In this document: piece after piece, positions 1 to 10,976 of the stretch
Position numbering within the stretch: the first letter of the stretch is position 1
Layout of the letters: each line of letters begins with the position of its first letter
DNA from: Myotis daubentonii
Lineage: Eukaryota; Chordata; Mammalia; Chiroptera; Vespertilionidae
Assembly (NCBI RefSeq): GCF_963259705.1
Contig: NC_081840.1
Coordinates: forward strand, 153,262,282 to 153,326,281
Length of the DNA stretch: 64,000 nucleotides
Direction of reading: 5' to 3'
The notes under the pieces: generated by a model
Seen by the model: only the letters and a program-made list of their open reading frames with translations
Told to the model about the DNA's origin: nothing
The model's database searches: none
Translations under genes and position numbers: made by a program

Positions 1-35
1 GACGCTTTATCCACTGAGCCAAACCGGTTACGGCT
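1..35 (-). mobile_element. VES-type SINE, head only
   Basis: The first bases are the reverse complement of the tRNA-derived head of a VES SINE (AACCGGTTTGGCTCAGTGG, followed by a TAAAGCGTC variant). The A-box region is visible. The rest of the element lies outside the window, so its length and tail are unknown. Confidence 0.8.
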
Positions 36-579
36 AAAATTAAATTTATTTTTAATTCATAAAAAATAGTGTGCCTTCATGACTAATTGGGGATAGAATT
101 ATAAGAATATTTTTCTTCAGTGTTATAAATTACTTATTCAATGTTTTCTAACTTCTAGTTCAGCCATCAGGAAATCTAAAGATATTCTTTAGGTAAGACT
201 AGAATTTTTTCTAGAAGTTTTGACCTTGCTGTTATCAAATTTTGCCAATGATGTGTCATAATGTGGGAGTGTGCAGTCTTATTTATGAATTGTATGTAGA
301 GTGAGCCTTTTGACTAGGAAATAGTTTTTCATTGTTGTAACTCTCCCTTATTTTTGGATTAATTTATTCCCCTCCCTTTATATTTCTGATTTTCTTTCTG
401 AAACTCCTAGTATCATACAAATGATGGATTTGTAGAATTGTTCTTTTGGTTTCCTTTATATTGGTGCTACTTTTCCTTTTTTGATCTACTTTCTAGATGA
501 GTTCTATATTTTCCAATTTTTCTATGAAGTTTATTATAACTTCCAAGTATTTAATTATCAACAATTTTTTTTATCAGAA

Positions 580-1561
580 TCCTATATAATAAAAGCCCAG
601 TCACCATAACTGCAAAATGACCACTTAACCAGTCACTATGAGATGCACTGACCACCTCTTGGTCCCTTTCCCCAGTCAGCAGGCTCCCATTGCCCCATGG
701 TGAATGGGGACCCAGAGGTGGGTGACAGGGGATGGAGGCAGCACCAGGCCAAGGCTCCTGCCCCACCGGTCACCCCACCCACAGAGGGTAAGCCATGGCA
801 GGGGTGGGGCCTGCGAGCAGGCGGAAACAGTTGACCTCTTGGTCAGGCTCTGATCACCCGATGTCGAATGGGGAACCAGGGTGGGTAGTGGTGGGCAGCA
901 GGGCCAGTGAGCAGGCAGAAGAGCCAACCTTTTGTCCCTCACCCCGGCTGGTGGCTCTGATCACCCGATGGTGAATGGGAATCTAGGGTTGGGTGGCAGG
1001 GGATGCAGGTGGCACCAGGCCAAGGTCCCCGCCCTGCTGGTTGCCCCACACACAGAGGGCAACCTGCAGCGGGGGTGGGGACAGCGAGCAGGAGAGAATG
1101 GCCAAACTCTTGGTTCCTCCCCGTGGCCGGTAGGCTCTGATCACCCGATGGCAGACAGGGAACAGGGCTGGGTGGCAGCGGAGTGGCGGGGGCGGGACTG
1201 GCAAGCAGGTGGAAGAGTGGACATCTTGGTCCCTCCCTCTGCCCGCAGGCTCCGACCTCCAGATAGTGAACAGGGACCCGGTGGCGGGGGATGCCGGCGG
1301 TGCCAGGCCAAGGCCCCCTGCCCTGCTGGTTGCCCCACACACAGAGGGTGACCGCAGTGGGGGGTAGGGCCATGAGCAGGCGGGACGGCCGACCTCTCAG
1401 TCCCTCCTCCCCAGCCATCAGGCTCAGATGGCAAATTGGGAACCTTGGTGGGTGGCCGCAGGGGGCGGGACTGGCTGCTGGCAGCCAGGGAAGATGGCCC
1501 TGATCACAGGCTAGGCCCAGGGACCATACCCAATCATGAACATCGTGCTCCGGGCCTCTAG
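580..1561 (+). mobile_element. Helitron (HeliBat-like), non-autonomous
   Basis: The 5' end is TCCTATATAATAAAAG at 580 and the 3' end is GGGCCTCTAG, closing at 1561. It is flanked by A and T with no target duplication, as expected for rolling-circle insertion between A and T. There is no Rep/helicase coding. The interior is GC-rich and made of about six imperfect tandem units. The equivalent position in the right arm of the inverted duplication (near 37130) lacks it, so it arrived after the duplication or was lost from the other arm. Confidence 0.9.
690..1500 (+). repeat. Diverged minisatellite inside a Helitron
   Basis: About six imperfect units repeat the sequence GGCTCTGATCACCCGATGG, then a variant of GAATGGGGAACCAGGG, then a GGTGGCAGGGGATGC-like stretch, then GAGCAGGCGGAAGAG and CTCTTGGTCCCTC. 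Units begin near 690, 845, 950, 1134, 1247 and 1420. Spacing is irregular because some units carry an extra CCAGGCCAAGG...CACACAGAGGG segment. The open frames across this stretch (up to 225 codons) reflect its GC content and are not taken as genes. Confidence 0.75.
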
Positions 1562-2149
1562 TATATTTATAAGAAGCACCGTGTTTTTGTCTCAGGTATA
1601 CAATTTTTCCTATCACTCTGAGAATCTAAATTACAGAATGTTTTGAACTTTTCCATTCCTGTGAGTGTCCTTATCTCTCAGTTGTTTACTTGCTTTCTAA
1701 TTTAAAGAAACACTTTATAGTTCATGTCATAGATTTTTATTGGATATTAGGATATCCATGATTATCTGCTTATTGATGAAAACAATAAAATAAAATGTCA
1801 TTTGGAAGTTCTGAACAGGATATGGGATTTGTCAATTTTCAGCTTTACCATAAAGTGATCTGCTGGGAACCACATTTGTTTCTTGTGAAACACACAAAGT
1901 CTTATCTTTATATCTTTCTCCTTAGATAGTTCAGGTTCTTCATAGGAATACATCTAATAGTGTTTGAGGAGTCAAATTTGGAAAGCCCTCGGAAGCCAGC
2001 CTTCAAGGAGGAGGTAGATATATTTCTGTTTGCAGAAAGATTGTCATGTATTAAGTGATAGGTATTTTCATATCCTGAAAACCTTTGTTACCCTCATAGA
2101 GTAATTCAACAGACATGAGTAAGTTTTGCTTCTTAGGAGTCTATACACT
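1562..2149. other. Unassigned AT-rich sequence of the left arm
   Basis: No gene or recognised transposon is visible. The stretch is recognisable only as the diverged reverse complement of 36110-36575 and 36894-37130. Shared landmarks include the TAATCATGGATA region near 1755-1770, mirrored at 36893-36906. Confidence 0.5.
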
Positions 2150-2803
2150 TGTATTAGTCTGGCTCCTCCAGAAAAACATGACCAATAGAATGTGTATTTA
2201 TAGAAATACTAGAGGCCTGATGCATGAAATCCGTGCAAGGGACTCGGCCCTCGCAGCTGTGGCAGCTTGCCTTGGCCCTCCCAGCCCTGGCTTCGTCCAG
2301 AAGGTCATCTGGCTGTCCGGTCTAATTAGCATATTACTCTTTTATTATTATAGATGTGTGTGAAAACATACATAAATTAGTACAATGAATTGGCTTATAA
2401 CATCATGAAAGATGAAAAGATTCAAGATCTGCAGTCCCCAAGCTGAAGACTCAAGAAGCTGATGGGTTAGTTCCAGTTCAAGGGATGGCAGGCTCAAGAC
2501 CCCTGAAGGGCTGATATTTTGGTTTGAGTCCTAAGGCAGGAAAAAGCAATGTCTCAATTTAAAGGCAGAAAGGCATGAGGAATTCTCTCTTACTCAGGGT
2601 CGGTCTTTTTTTTGTTCCATTTGGGCCTTCAACTGATTGGTGAAGCCCACCTGTATCATGGAGTGCCATCAGATTTGCTCAGTCTACTGAAACAAATGTC
2701 CACCCAGAAACACCCTCACAGACACACTGGGATTCATGTTTGACCAAATGTCTGGGCACCACCCACACCCTCCAATCAGGTTGAGAGATAAAATTAACCA
2801 ACA
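2150..2803 (-). mobile_element. Old LTR-like element, family not named
   Basis: Read on the minus strand it starts near TGTTGGTTAATTTTAT and ends ...CTAATACA. The TG...CA ends fit a solo LTR. The same element stands at 35739-36109 in the other arm, so it predates the inverted duplication. It is interrupted by a small Helitron (2209-2354). I recognise the sequence as a widespread mammalian repeat but cannot assign the family name with certainty. Confidence 0.55.
2209..2354 (-). mobile_element. Short Helitron inside the LTR-like element
   Basis: On the minus strand it begins TCTATAATAATAAAAGAG, runs through GCTAATTAGAC and ends GGCCTCTAG at 2209. At 146 bp it is one of the shortest Helitrons in the window. 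It is absent from the copy of the host element at 35739-36109. Confidence 0.85.
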
Positions 2804-3060
2804 TAGTCCATCTCTTTGATTTAACCACATTCTTCCTCCCCAAAAGTGATGATACTGGTGAGGATAGTTCCTGAACCTATTGAGGAATCCATGTTTAAAT
2901 TTGATTTTTTTTTTCTTTCCTCAACATGGGCTTATAGTACATCTTTGGGTCTGCTATATGAGTTTCTACTTGCCCATCATCTTTCCAGACTTAATATTGA
3001 CTTAGAGCTATCTGCTCACCAGTTGTTTTTAACTTTGTGTATTTATCTTTTTATTTCAAA

Positions 3061-3554
3061 CTAGAGGCCCAGTGCATGAAATTCATACACGGGTGTGTGT
3101 GTGGGGGTGTCCCTCAGCCCAGCCTGCACCCTCTCCAATCTGGGACCCCTCGGGGGATGTCTGACTGCCGGCAGTTGGACATTCCTTTCACAATCCAGGA
3201 GTGCTGGCTCCTATCCGCTTGCCTGCCTGCCTGCCTGATTGCCCCTAACCACTTCTGCCTGCCAGGGTGATCGCCCCCTAACCGCTCCCCTGCTGGCCTG
3301 ATTGATGCCAAACTGCCCCCCTGCCAGCCTGATCGCCTGCAACTGCCTTCCCTTGCCAGCCTGATTGCCCACAACTGCCTTCCCCTGTCGCGACCTGCCC
3401 CCTCCGCTAGGACCCACCTCCTCTCCACTCAAAGTCGCAGGACACCCAGGCCTCACTGTGTGGAGAGGCCGCTGGGCTCCGCTTCTGCTGTGTGTTGCGG
3501 CCATCTTGTGACAACATCACACGTGAGGACCACCTAGGCTTTTATTAGTAAAGA
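3061..3554 (-). mobile_element. Helitron at the site shared by both duplication arms
   Basis: The minus-strand 5' end is TCTTTACTAATAAAAG at 3554 and the 3' end is GGGCCTCTAG at 3061. The 5' region carries AAGATGGCCGC (YY1-like) and a CACGTG E-box. The flanks (...AAACCA before it and TTTGAAATAA after it, minus strand) match the flanks of the Helitron cluster 33707-35477 on the plus strand. A Helitron therefore sits at the equivalent site in both arms, although the internal sequences differ. Confidence 0.9.
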
Positions 3555-5040
3555 TGGTTTTAGATCTGATGATTTAGGAAGAAGATCTCTTAGAAACAGG
3601 AAATCTGTTTCACTCTCTTAACCCAGAATTGTTTTTTACTTAGTAAAATATAACTTGCTTATTTAAAACACTAAGTATTAAGTTGTAATAGTACCTATGC
3701 TAAGAGTGCTCCATAGATGCTTGATCAATAGGATTTTGTGTGTATGCAAATTCATGTGAAAATATTAATGTATTTAAATGTGTCTGCATGATTAGAATGG
3801 GATGATGTTTCTTTGTTAGTTGACAGATATTTTTGCAATTATTCCCTTTGATGGCTGGTGACTAAAATGCTATAAAAGAGAAGTGTGTTTGAGTAGTTAT
3901 AAACTTTATAAATCCTATTAAGGAATCTTAAACTGTATTTTTTCAGTGAGAATTATAAAATCTTAGGATGCTCTAAAATCTTTCACTTCTTATGTAAATT
4001 TCTGTAGATTTTCCAAACATGTCTAATGTAGTTTCTAATTTTATCTAAACAAATTATAAGGTATTTTGATATGCAAAAACATGGATCTAGCAGGTCCTCT
4101 GAAACTGATTTTGTAGTTATTTCCAAATATGACTGAGTATAGTAGTGGTGTTTAGTAAGCATATGAAATTCTGTACTTTCCAGTGCTGTAGACTAATGAA
4201 ATCTTGCTATACTTTCTAATGGTTATGCTTCCATAGTGAGCTTCAAGATTATAAGGCTAAAAATTCTACATAAATACATATGGAATTTTCTGCACTTCTT
4301 GGGCTATCTTAATTTATTAATTCTGGATGATTTCTTTCCTCAGAACCTAATTTAGATATCTTGCAATGTGCTCATTGTTTTCATCTGCCTTATCTTGACT
4401 GCTTGCTTTATTTTTCACTTGCTTGTGTCATCTTGTGTAAAAGTATTTTGGGTTGTGACTCCTTTTTGGTATCAGTTGATTAAATCATAGGCTCTTAAAT
4501 GAATTCCTTGACTACTGTCAAAACATATTTATGTCAAGGTCTCAATCCCTGTCATAATTTGAGAAGCCTTGATTAGTTCACTGTGAAGATTCCCCTTTTA
4601 TAAGGAGAGCATTTCTTAGCATCTTGACCTTTCAGATTATTTATATCAGAACTAATATATTAGAACATTATTTTTTAATGAATATACAGTTGAACTCACT
4701 TCCATCTTCTACTTATACTCTAAAACATGTTATTTCTGGTAACTCACTTTTCTCTAATAATTATTTTAAGGTGATAAAAAATGATAGATTTCCTTGATTT
4801 TATTATTAACATATCATGATTTACTTTGTAAATGTATAATATACAAATATTAATGAATTTATGAGAGTACATTCATTAAATAAGTTATAAGATACTAGCT
4901 ATATCATTAATTTTCCTATGTGCTTTTTGTAAAACCCATTCCCCTGCCTGACCTAGAGGAAAAGCACTCTGCTGGATTCTGTGTTTCATTTCTTCCTTAT
5001 TAGTTTTATAAAAGTATGTATCCCTAAACATTATGCTCTT
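3555..5040. other. Left-arm core, no gene seen
   Basis: This AT-rich sequence has no convincing open frame. It matches about 31800-33706 in reverse complement at close to 90% by eye in its best part (4360-4640). The right arm has one extra L1 insertion within this stretch (32458-32888). The end at 5026-5040 is the target duplication of the L1 that follows. Confidence 0.6.
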
Positions 5041-5187
5041 TTTTTAAAAAAAAATCTTTATTGTTGAAAGTATTACAGATATCCCCTTTGTGTTATTTTT
5101 TCCCACTGACCCCCTTCACCCCCACCCAGGCCTCTACCTCTCCCAGGCCTTCACCACACTATTGTCTGTGTCCATGGGCTATGCATA

Positions 5188-5853
5188 TCCTATCTAATAA
5201 AAGAGAAACATGCAAATTGCCCATAACGCCAACACCCTTCCCATTGGCTAACCAGCAGGATATTCAAATTAACTGCCAACCAAGATGGCGGCCAGCAGCC
5301 AGGCAGCTGAAGCGAACAGGAGGCTTGCTTGCTCCAATGACGGAGGAAGCCAACGTTCCCGGCCTGCAGCTGCCAGCCTCTGAGCTGCACTCTAAGTAAC
5401 TATGTTGTAATTATAGAAGCTAAACAAGCTCCAGAGACCTGCTTTCAGCCAGCTTCAGCCTCAGAACTTAGAGCTGCTGTGATGGCAACAGAGTTTCAAT
5501 TATAGAAGCCAAACAGACCCAGAAACCTGCTTTCAGCCCTCAGAGCTGGAGCCGGCTCTCAGCTCCAGTGACAGCTATAGAAGGTAAATAAATCCCAGAA
5601 TTAAAAAAAAAAAAGGAAAAAAGGAAATGCTGGGAGCTTAAGTTGCCCTCGAGCCTGAAAATGGCTCTCAGGCCCTCACCCAGACTGGCCAGGCACCCCA
5701 GTGGGGACCCCCCCTCTGAAGGGGGTGTGACCAGCTGCAAACAGCCTTCAGCCCATCATCCAGGCTGGCCAGGCACCCAAGCAGGACCCCCACCCTGATC
5801 CAGGACACTTTCAGGGCAAACCAGCTGGCCCCCACCCACGCACCAGGCCTCTA
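5188..5853 (+). mobile_element. Helitron with promoter-like 5' end (first half of compound)
   Basis: It starts TCCTATCTAATAAAAGAG at 5188, inserted between A and T within the L1 3'UTR. Within about 110 bp it has an inverted CCAAT box (ATTGG, 5243-5247), a degenerate octamer (TATTCAAAT) and AAGATGGCGGCC (5282-5293). It ends GGCCTCTA at 5853, directly abutting another Helitron start, and the final G of the usual CTAG is missing. The same family occurs at 26499-27043 (minus) and 34467-34981. Confidence 0.8.
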
Positions 5854-6582
5854 TCCTATACTACAGGCAGGATGGGACAGCGCAAGCTGCCATCCGGGCC
5901 CCATGTGCAGCCCTGGGCAGCGGGGCATAAGCCCTGCCCCCAGCCTGGACCCCTGTGTGCCCCCTGAGCCCCCAGCCAGGACACCCATGCCGCCTTAGCG
6001 CCCCCCCCCCCCCCCCGCAATGCTAAGCCCCGCCCCCAGCTGGGACCCTATGACTATTGGAGAGCAGGTAAGTGCTGCTGGGCCCTGGGTTGCTGTGGTG
6101 ATCCGGCCATCAGTAAGTAGAAAAGTGCAGCCTGTAGGCAGCCCCCAGCTGCGCCTTCTCCCCAGTCACCATGAGGATCCGGGAGCAGGAAAGCAAGCCT
6201 GGCCTGTGGGCAGCCCCAAACTTTGCCTGCTCCTCAGTTGCCATGGTGATCCGGGAGCTGGAAAGCAAGCCTGGTCTGAGAGCAGCCCCCAGCTGTGCCT
6301 TATCTGGGAGCAGGAAAGCAAGCCTGGCCTGTGGGCAGCCCCAAGCTGGGCCTGATACAGGAGCAGGAAAGCCCGGCCTGTGGGCAGCCCCCAGCTGGGC
6401 CTGCTCCCTGGTCACCATGGCGATCCTGGAGCAGGAAAGCCCGGCTTGCAAGCAGCACCTCCATCCTGGCTATAGCTCAAGGGAGAGTACAACATGCAGT
6501 GGAGGCCAGGAGCCTGAGAGATCAACACAGAGGGGCTCCTGCTCCAAGCCTCCATGGTGTGGCTGGGGGCAGGCCCCCAGCA

Positions 6583-6626
<44 letters not shown>

Positions 6627-6670
6627 GCCTGCTCTGAGCCTCCAATGTGGCTGGGGGCAGACCCCCAGTG

Positions 6671-6709
<39 letters not shown>

Positions 6710-6776
6710 CAACTGCTTCGAGCCTACGTGGCGTGGCTGGGGGCAGGCCCTAGCAGACAGACAGACAGACACACAA

Positions 6777-6807
<31 letters not shown>

Positions 6808-6950
6808 TGGGACACCTGCTCCAAGCCTCTGCTGCCAGGCTGTGGCCATCAGTAGGACATCCACTGAGGGCTCCCGGACTGTGAGAGGGGCAGGCTGGGC
6901 TGAGGGAACCCCACACCCCAGTGCACGAATTTTGTGCACTGGGCCTCTAG
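5854..6950 (+). mobile_element. Helitron, second half of compound, with CA repeats
   Basis: It starts with a diverged 5' end (TCCTATACTACAGGC) at 5854. It ends with a hairpin (GTGCACGAATTTTGTGCAC) and GGGCCTCTAG at 6950, followed by the T of the interrupted L1. The interior is GC-rich and holds a C16 run (about 6001-6016), several copies of a GGGAGCAGGAAAGCAAGCC unit between 6180 and 6450, and three CA microsatellite blocks. The frames of 100-237 codons here translate CA repeats and are not genes. Confidence 0.8.
6587..6806. repeat. Three CA/TG microsatellites in tandem unique units
   Basis: (CA)n blocks lie at about 6587-6623, 6675-6707 and 6753-6800. Each follows a repeated GTGGCTGGGGGCAGGCCC-like segment. 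The third block is preceded by CAGA repeats. The arrangement suggests that a unit of unique sequence plus CA run was itself tandemly copied. Confidence 0.85.
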
Positions 6951-7140
6951 TATGCATATAAGTTTCCAGGTTAATGTCTCCCCACCCTCTCCACCCTCCC
7001 CATCACCACCTTCCCTCTGAGATTCATCAGTCTGTTCCATGCTTCTATGTCTCTGGACCTGTTTTGTTCATCAGTTTATTTTGTTCATTAGATTCCAGAT
7101 ATGAGTGAGATCATTTGATACTAATCTTTCTATGATTGGT

Positions 7141-8186
7141 TTATTTGTCATAGCATAATATCCATGCTGTTGCAAATGTTAGAAGTTCCTTCCTTTCTAG
7201 AGCCCCGTAGGATTCGATTGAGTAAATGTACCCTGGCTTTTTTATCCACTTATCTGCTGATGGGCATTTGGGCTGTTTCCAAATCTTAACTATTGTAAAT
7301 TGTACTGCTATAAACATAGGGATGTATATATTCTTTCTGATTGCTGTTTTGGGTTTCTTAGTATATATTCCTAGAAGTGGGATTACTGGGTCTAATGGGA
7401 GTTCCATTTTTAGTTTTCTGAGGAAACTCCATACTGTTCTCTACAGTGGCTACACCAGTCTGCATTCCCACCAACAGGGTACTAGAGTTTCCCTTTCTCC
7501 ACAGCTTTGACAACTCTTGTCATTTGTTGATTTGTTGATTTGTTGATGGTAGCCATTCTGACAAGTGTGAGGTGATACCTCACTGTTGTTTTAATTTGCA
7601 TCTCTTGTATGATCAGTGACTTTGAGCATTTTTTCATACATCTCTTGGCAATCTGTTTTTCCACTTCAGAGAAGTGTCTATTTAGGTTATTTGCCTGTTT
7701 TCTAATTAGATTGTTTGTCTTCCTTTTGTTAAGTTGTATAAGTTCTTTATATATTTTGGAAATTAACTCCTTATCAGTTGTATCATTGGCAAGTAGGTTC
7801 TCCCATGTAGTGGGCTCTCTTTTCATTTTATTGATGATTTCTTTTGCTGTGCAGAAGCTTTTTATTTTGATTTAGTCCCATTTAAAGGTGTATTGGCAAA
7901 CTATTGCTACACGAGATGTCTGAGATTTTGCTGCCTATGGTTTCTTTTAAGATTTTATGGTTTCACGACTCACATTTAAGTATTTTATCCATTTTGAGTT
8001 TATTCTTGTGTATGGTGTAAGTTGTTGCTTTATTTTCATTTTTTTTTTGCATGTGCCTGTCCAATTTTCCCAACACCATTTATTAAAGAGACTGTCTTTA
8101 CTCCATTGTATGCTCTTGCCTCCTTTGTCAAATATTAATTTAGCATAATGACTTGGGTTTATTTCTGGGTCTCTGTTCATTTCCAT
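7141..8186 (-). pseudogene. L1 ORF2 C-terminal remnant
   Basis: Three minus-strand blocks read as the C-terminal part of L1 ORF2 protein: 7947-8186 ([17 protein letters not shown]), 7482-7826 ([20 protein letters not shown], then [10 protein letters not shown]) and 7141-7407 ([20 protein letters not shown], then WKQPKCPS). They lie downstream of the RT domain. Frame changes and stops separate the blocks, and the RT and endonuclease domains are lost to 5' truncation. It is not functional. Confidence 0.9.
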
Positions 8187-8377
8187 TGATTGATATGCTT
8201 GTTCTTATGGCAGTGATAGGCTGTTCTGATTATAATGGCTTTGTAGTATAACTTGATATCTGGTATTAAGAACCCTCCAACTCTGTTCTTCTTTCTCAAG
8301 GTGGCTCCGGCTATTCAGGGTTTTTTTGGTTCCATATAAATTTTTTGAGTGTTTGTTCTAGATCTGTGAAAAGTGCC

Positions 8378-8814
8378 AAACATTGTACTCTTTAGTTTCT
8401 ATACCTTTGATATGATATAAATGTTATGCTATGTGTAGTTTCTGAATTATTATTTTCCAGTCCACACTATGCTTCCATGGTTTACCCTTGTTTTACCTAT
8501 TGTTATACCTCATTTACTTCCACTGGGTACAATATTCTCTTATGTAAATACACCATATACTTTTCAGTCAATTTCCTGTTAATAGATGTTTCTCCTGTGT
8601 GTGGTCTCTGGCTGTTATCAACAATGTCACCATGTAAATTCCTGAGCATGTGTCACTATGCTTGTGTGTGACCTTCTCTCTGAGAGAGGTGTTACATTAC
8701 TAGAGATAGTGTGTGTACACTTTGAGCGTTTTAATGGATATAAAATTGGGAATATTTTGGAAATTTAATTGGCTTTTTGTTCACCTATACTTGGTATGGT
8801 CATGTGTTACTATT
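8378..8814 (-). mobile_element. Left-arm core, looks like an ancient L1 3' end
   Basis: The minus-strand reading resembles the 3' end of an old mammalian L1 (truncated AT-rich UTR with CACATAATAGAATATTAC-type sequence). It is the reverse complement of about 31376-31800 in the other arm. Divergence is high, so the L1 assignment is tentative, but the match between arms is clear. Confidence 0.5.
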
Positions 8815-9056
8815 CTTTTATTGTTGACGCTATTGCAGATGTCTCCAATTTTCTTCCTTTGTTCCCTGCACACAACCCCTTCCACCCCTCAGCCTTCACT
8901 ACATTGTTGTCTGTGTCCATGGGCTATGCATATAAGCATATATATTATTTGGTTAATCTCTTCCAGTCCCCCCAACCCCTCTCCTCTGATATCTGTCAGT
9001 CTGTTCCATGTATCTATGCCTCTGGTCCTATTTTGTTCATCAGTTTACTATTTTTG
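8815..9056 (-). mobile_element. Antisense L1 3' end, inner limit of the left arm
   Basis: This is an L1 3'UTR in antisense (TTATTGTTGACGCTATTGC, later TCCATGGGCTATGCATATAA). The right arm has the corresponding L1 3' end at about 31200-31375. Beyond 9056 I find no further match to the right arm, so the inner breakpoint lies in or next to this L1. Confidence 0.75.
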
Positions 9057-9244
9057 AAAGATTAGAAATTATAAAATGTATATGACTGCTGTCTTATTTT
9101 AAACTTTGCAATATAAGAAGTTAAATATTCTTTCATGTATAAATTGCTCCTTTGTGTGTTCTCTTTTGTAAGTGCCTGGGTATTTTGCATTTTATTTTTT
9201 TCATACTGATATGTGCATTCTTTAAATCACCTAGTTAGTATGAT
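9057..9244. other. Short unassigned AT-rich stretch
   Basis: I see no gene or recognisable repeat here. It separates two antisense L1 pieces. Confidence 0.4.
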
Positions 9245-10976
9245 TTTTTATTATAGTTGACATACAAAATTGTATTAGCATCAGGAGTACAAAATAGTGA
9301 CTAGATATTTACATAAACTTCAAAGTGATCACTCAGATAAGTCTGGTGCCCATCTGACACTATATATAGTTATAGCAATATTATTGACTCTGTTCCCTAG
9401 GCTGTAATTTATATTGCCATGACTATTTTAAAACTGGTTCTTTATACTTCTTAAGACCTTAACCTTTTCACCCAGTCCCCCAACCCCTTCCCATCTAGTA
9501 ATCATCAATTTGTTCTCGGTATGAGTTTGTTTCTGTTTTGTTTGTTCATTTTTTAAAGTTCCATGTATGAATAAAATCACATAGTATTTGTATTTGACTT
9601 ATTTCCCTTAGCATAATACCCTTTAGGTCCATCCATGTTGTCACAAATGGCAAGATTTCATTAATTTTGTGGCTGAGTAATATCCCATTGTGTATATGTA
9701 TCACATCTTATTTATTCATTTGTCTATCCTTGAACTCTTAGATTGCTTCCATATCTTGGCTATTGTAAATAATGCTGCAATTAACATAGTTTTTATTAGT
9801 GTTTTTTTTATTTATTTAGATAACTACCCGGAAGTGGAATTGCTGAACAATGTGGTAAATCTATTTTTAATTTTTTGAGAAAGCTCATAATATTTTCCAG
9901 AGTGGCTGCACCAATTTACAATACCACCAAGTGTGCACACTAGTTCTTCTTTCTCCACATTCTCAGCAACACTGGTTTCATTATTGATGATAGCGTTTCT
10001 GATAGATGTGGGATGATATCTCATTGTGGTTTTAATTTGCATTGCTCTGATTATTAGTAATTTTGATTATCATTTCATCTGTCTTGGCTATCTGTATTTC
10101 CTCTTTTTATAAATATCTGTTTAGTTCCTCGGTCCTTTTTAAAAATTAGATCATTTGTTTTTTGGAATGAAGTTTTGTTCCTTATATATTTTGGATATTA
10201 ACCTCTTATTGGATGTATCACTGGTAAATATATTCTCCCATTCAGTAGGTTGACTTTTTGTTTTGTTAATGGTTTCCTTCACTATGCAAAACATTATAGT
10301 TTGATGTAGTCCCATTTGTTTATTTTTCTTTTCATCTCCCTAACCCCAGGAGACATATCCAAAATAAAATATTTCTAAGAGTGATGTCAAATATTTTACT
10401 GCTTTGTTAACATTTTGTTGAGGATTTTTGCATCTGTGTTCTTTATGTCTGTGTCTGGTTTTGGAATCAGAGTAATGCTGGCCTGGTAAAAATGAGTATT
10501 TGGAACCTCCCTGCCTCTTCAATTTATTTGGAATAATTTGAGAAGAATAAGTTTTAATTCATCTTTGAATGTTTGTTAAAATTCATGTGAGAAGTCATCT
10601 GGTCCAGGGCTTGTATTTATTGGAAGTTTTTTGATTAGCGTTTTAATTTGGTTGGTAGTGTTCAGTGTTTAGATTTTCTGTTTCTTCCTTATTCAGTCTT
10701 GGGAGATTGTATGTTTCTAGGAATTTGTCCATTTCTACCAGGTTGTCCAGTTTGTTGTCATGTCGTTTTTTCATACTATTTTCTATCCTTCGTATTTCTG
10801 TGGTATTGGTTGTATTTCTGTGGTTTTGGTTGTCACATCTCCCCTTTATTTCTGATTTTATTTAGGCCCTCTTTTTTTTTCTTGATCAATTTTGCTAATG
10901 GTTTTTCATTTTTATCTTTTCAAAGAAGGAGCTCTTGGTTTCACTGATCTTTTATATTGTTTTCTTTTTTCATCTA

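Larger units (their letters stand above)
5041..8377 (-). mobile_element. 5'-truncated antisense L1, split by a compound Helitron
   Basis: The left end is the L1 3' tail in antisense (poly-T/A-rich, then the L1 3'UTR). The L1 resumes at 6951 and runs through the ORF2 C-terminus to a 5' truncation near 8377. Target duplications AAACATTATGCTCTT (5026-5040) and AAACATTGTACTCTT (8378-8392) bracket it. About 1.57 kb of L1 remains once the Helitron 5188-6950 is removed. The insertion is absent from the right arm of the inverted duplication. Confidence 0.9.
1..9056. repeat. Left arm of an old inverted duplication
   Basis: Once later insertions are removed, this segment reads as the reverse complement of about 31200-37650, with the same order of markers. 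Correspondences: 36-579 with about 37130-37650; 1562-2149 with 36110-36575 plus 36894-37130; LTR-like 2150-2803 with 35739-36109; 2804-3060 with 35478-35738; the Helitron site 3061-3554 with 33707-35477; 3555-5040 with about 31800-33706; 8378-8814 with 31376-31800; L1 tail 8815-9056 with about 31200-31375. By eye, identity is near 90% over about 280 bp around 4360-4640 and lower, roughly three quarters, toward position 1. Left-only insertions are the Helitrons at 580 and 2209 and the L1 at 5041-8377. The arm probably continues beyond the window. Confidence 0.85.

Noticed and set aside
690..1500. Regular repeats that could suggest a CRISPR-like array
   Set aside because: Units are long, imperfect and without unique spacers, and they sit inside a eukaryotic Helitron.
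932..1616. Open frames of up to 225 codons on both strands
   Set aside because: They lie wholly in the GC-rich tandem units of a Helitron, overlap on opposite strands and show no protein motif.
6020..6961. Frames of 100-237 codons rich in HTHTHT or CVCVCV
   Set aside because: They translate CA microsatellites and repeated Helitron units, so there is no gene.
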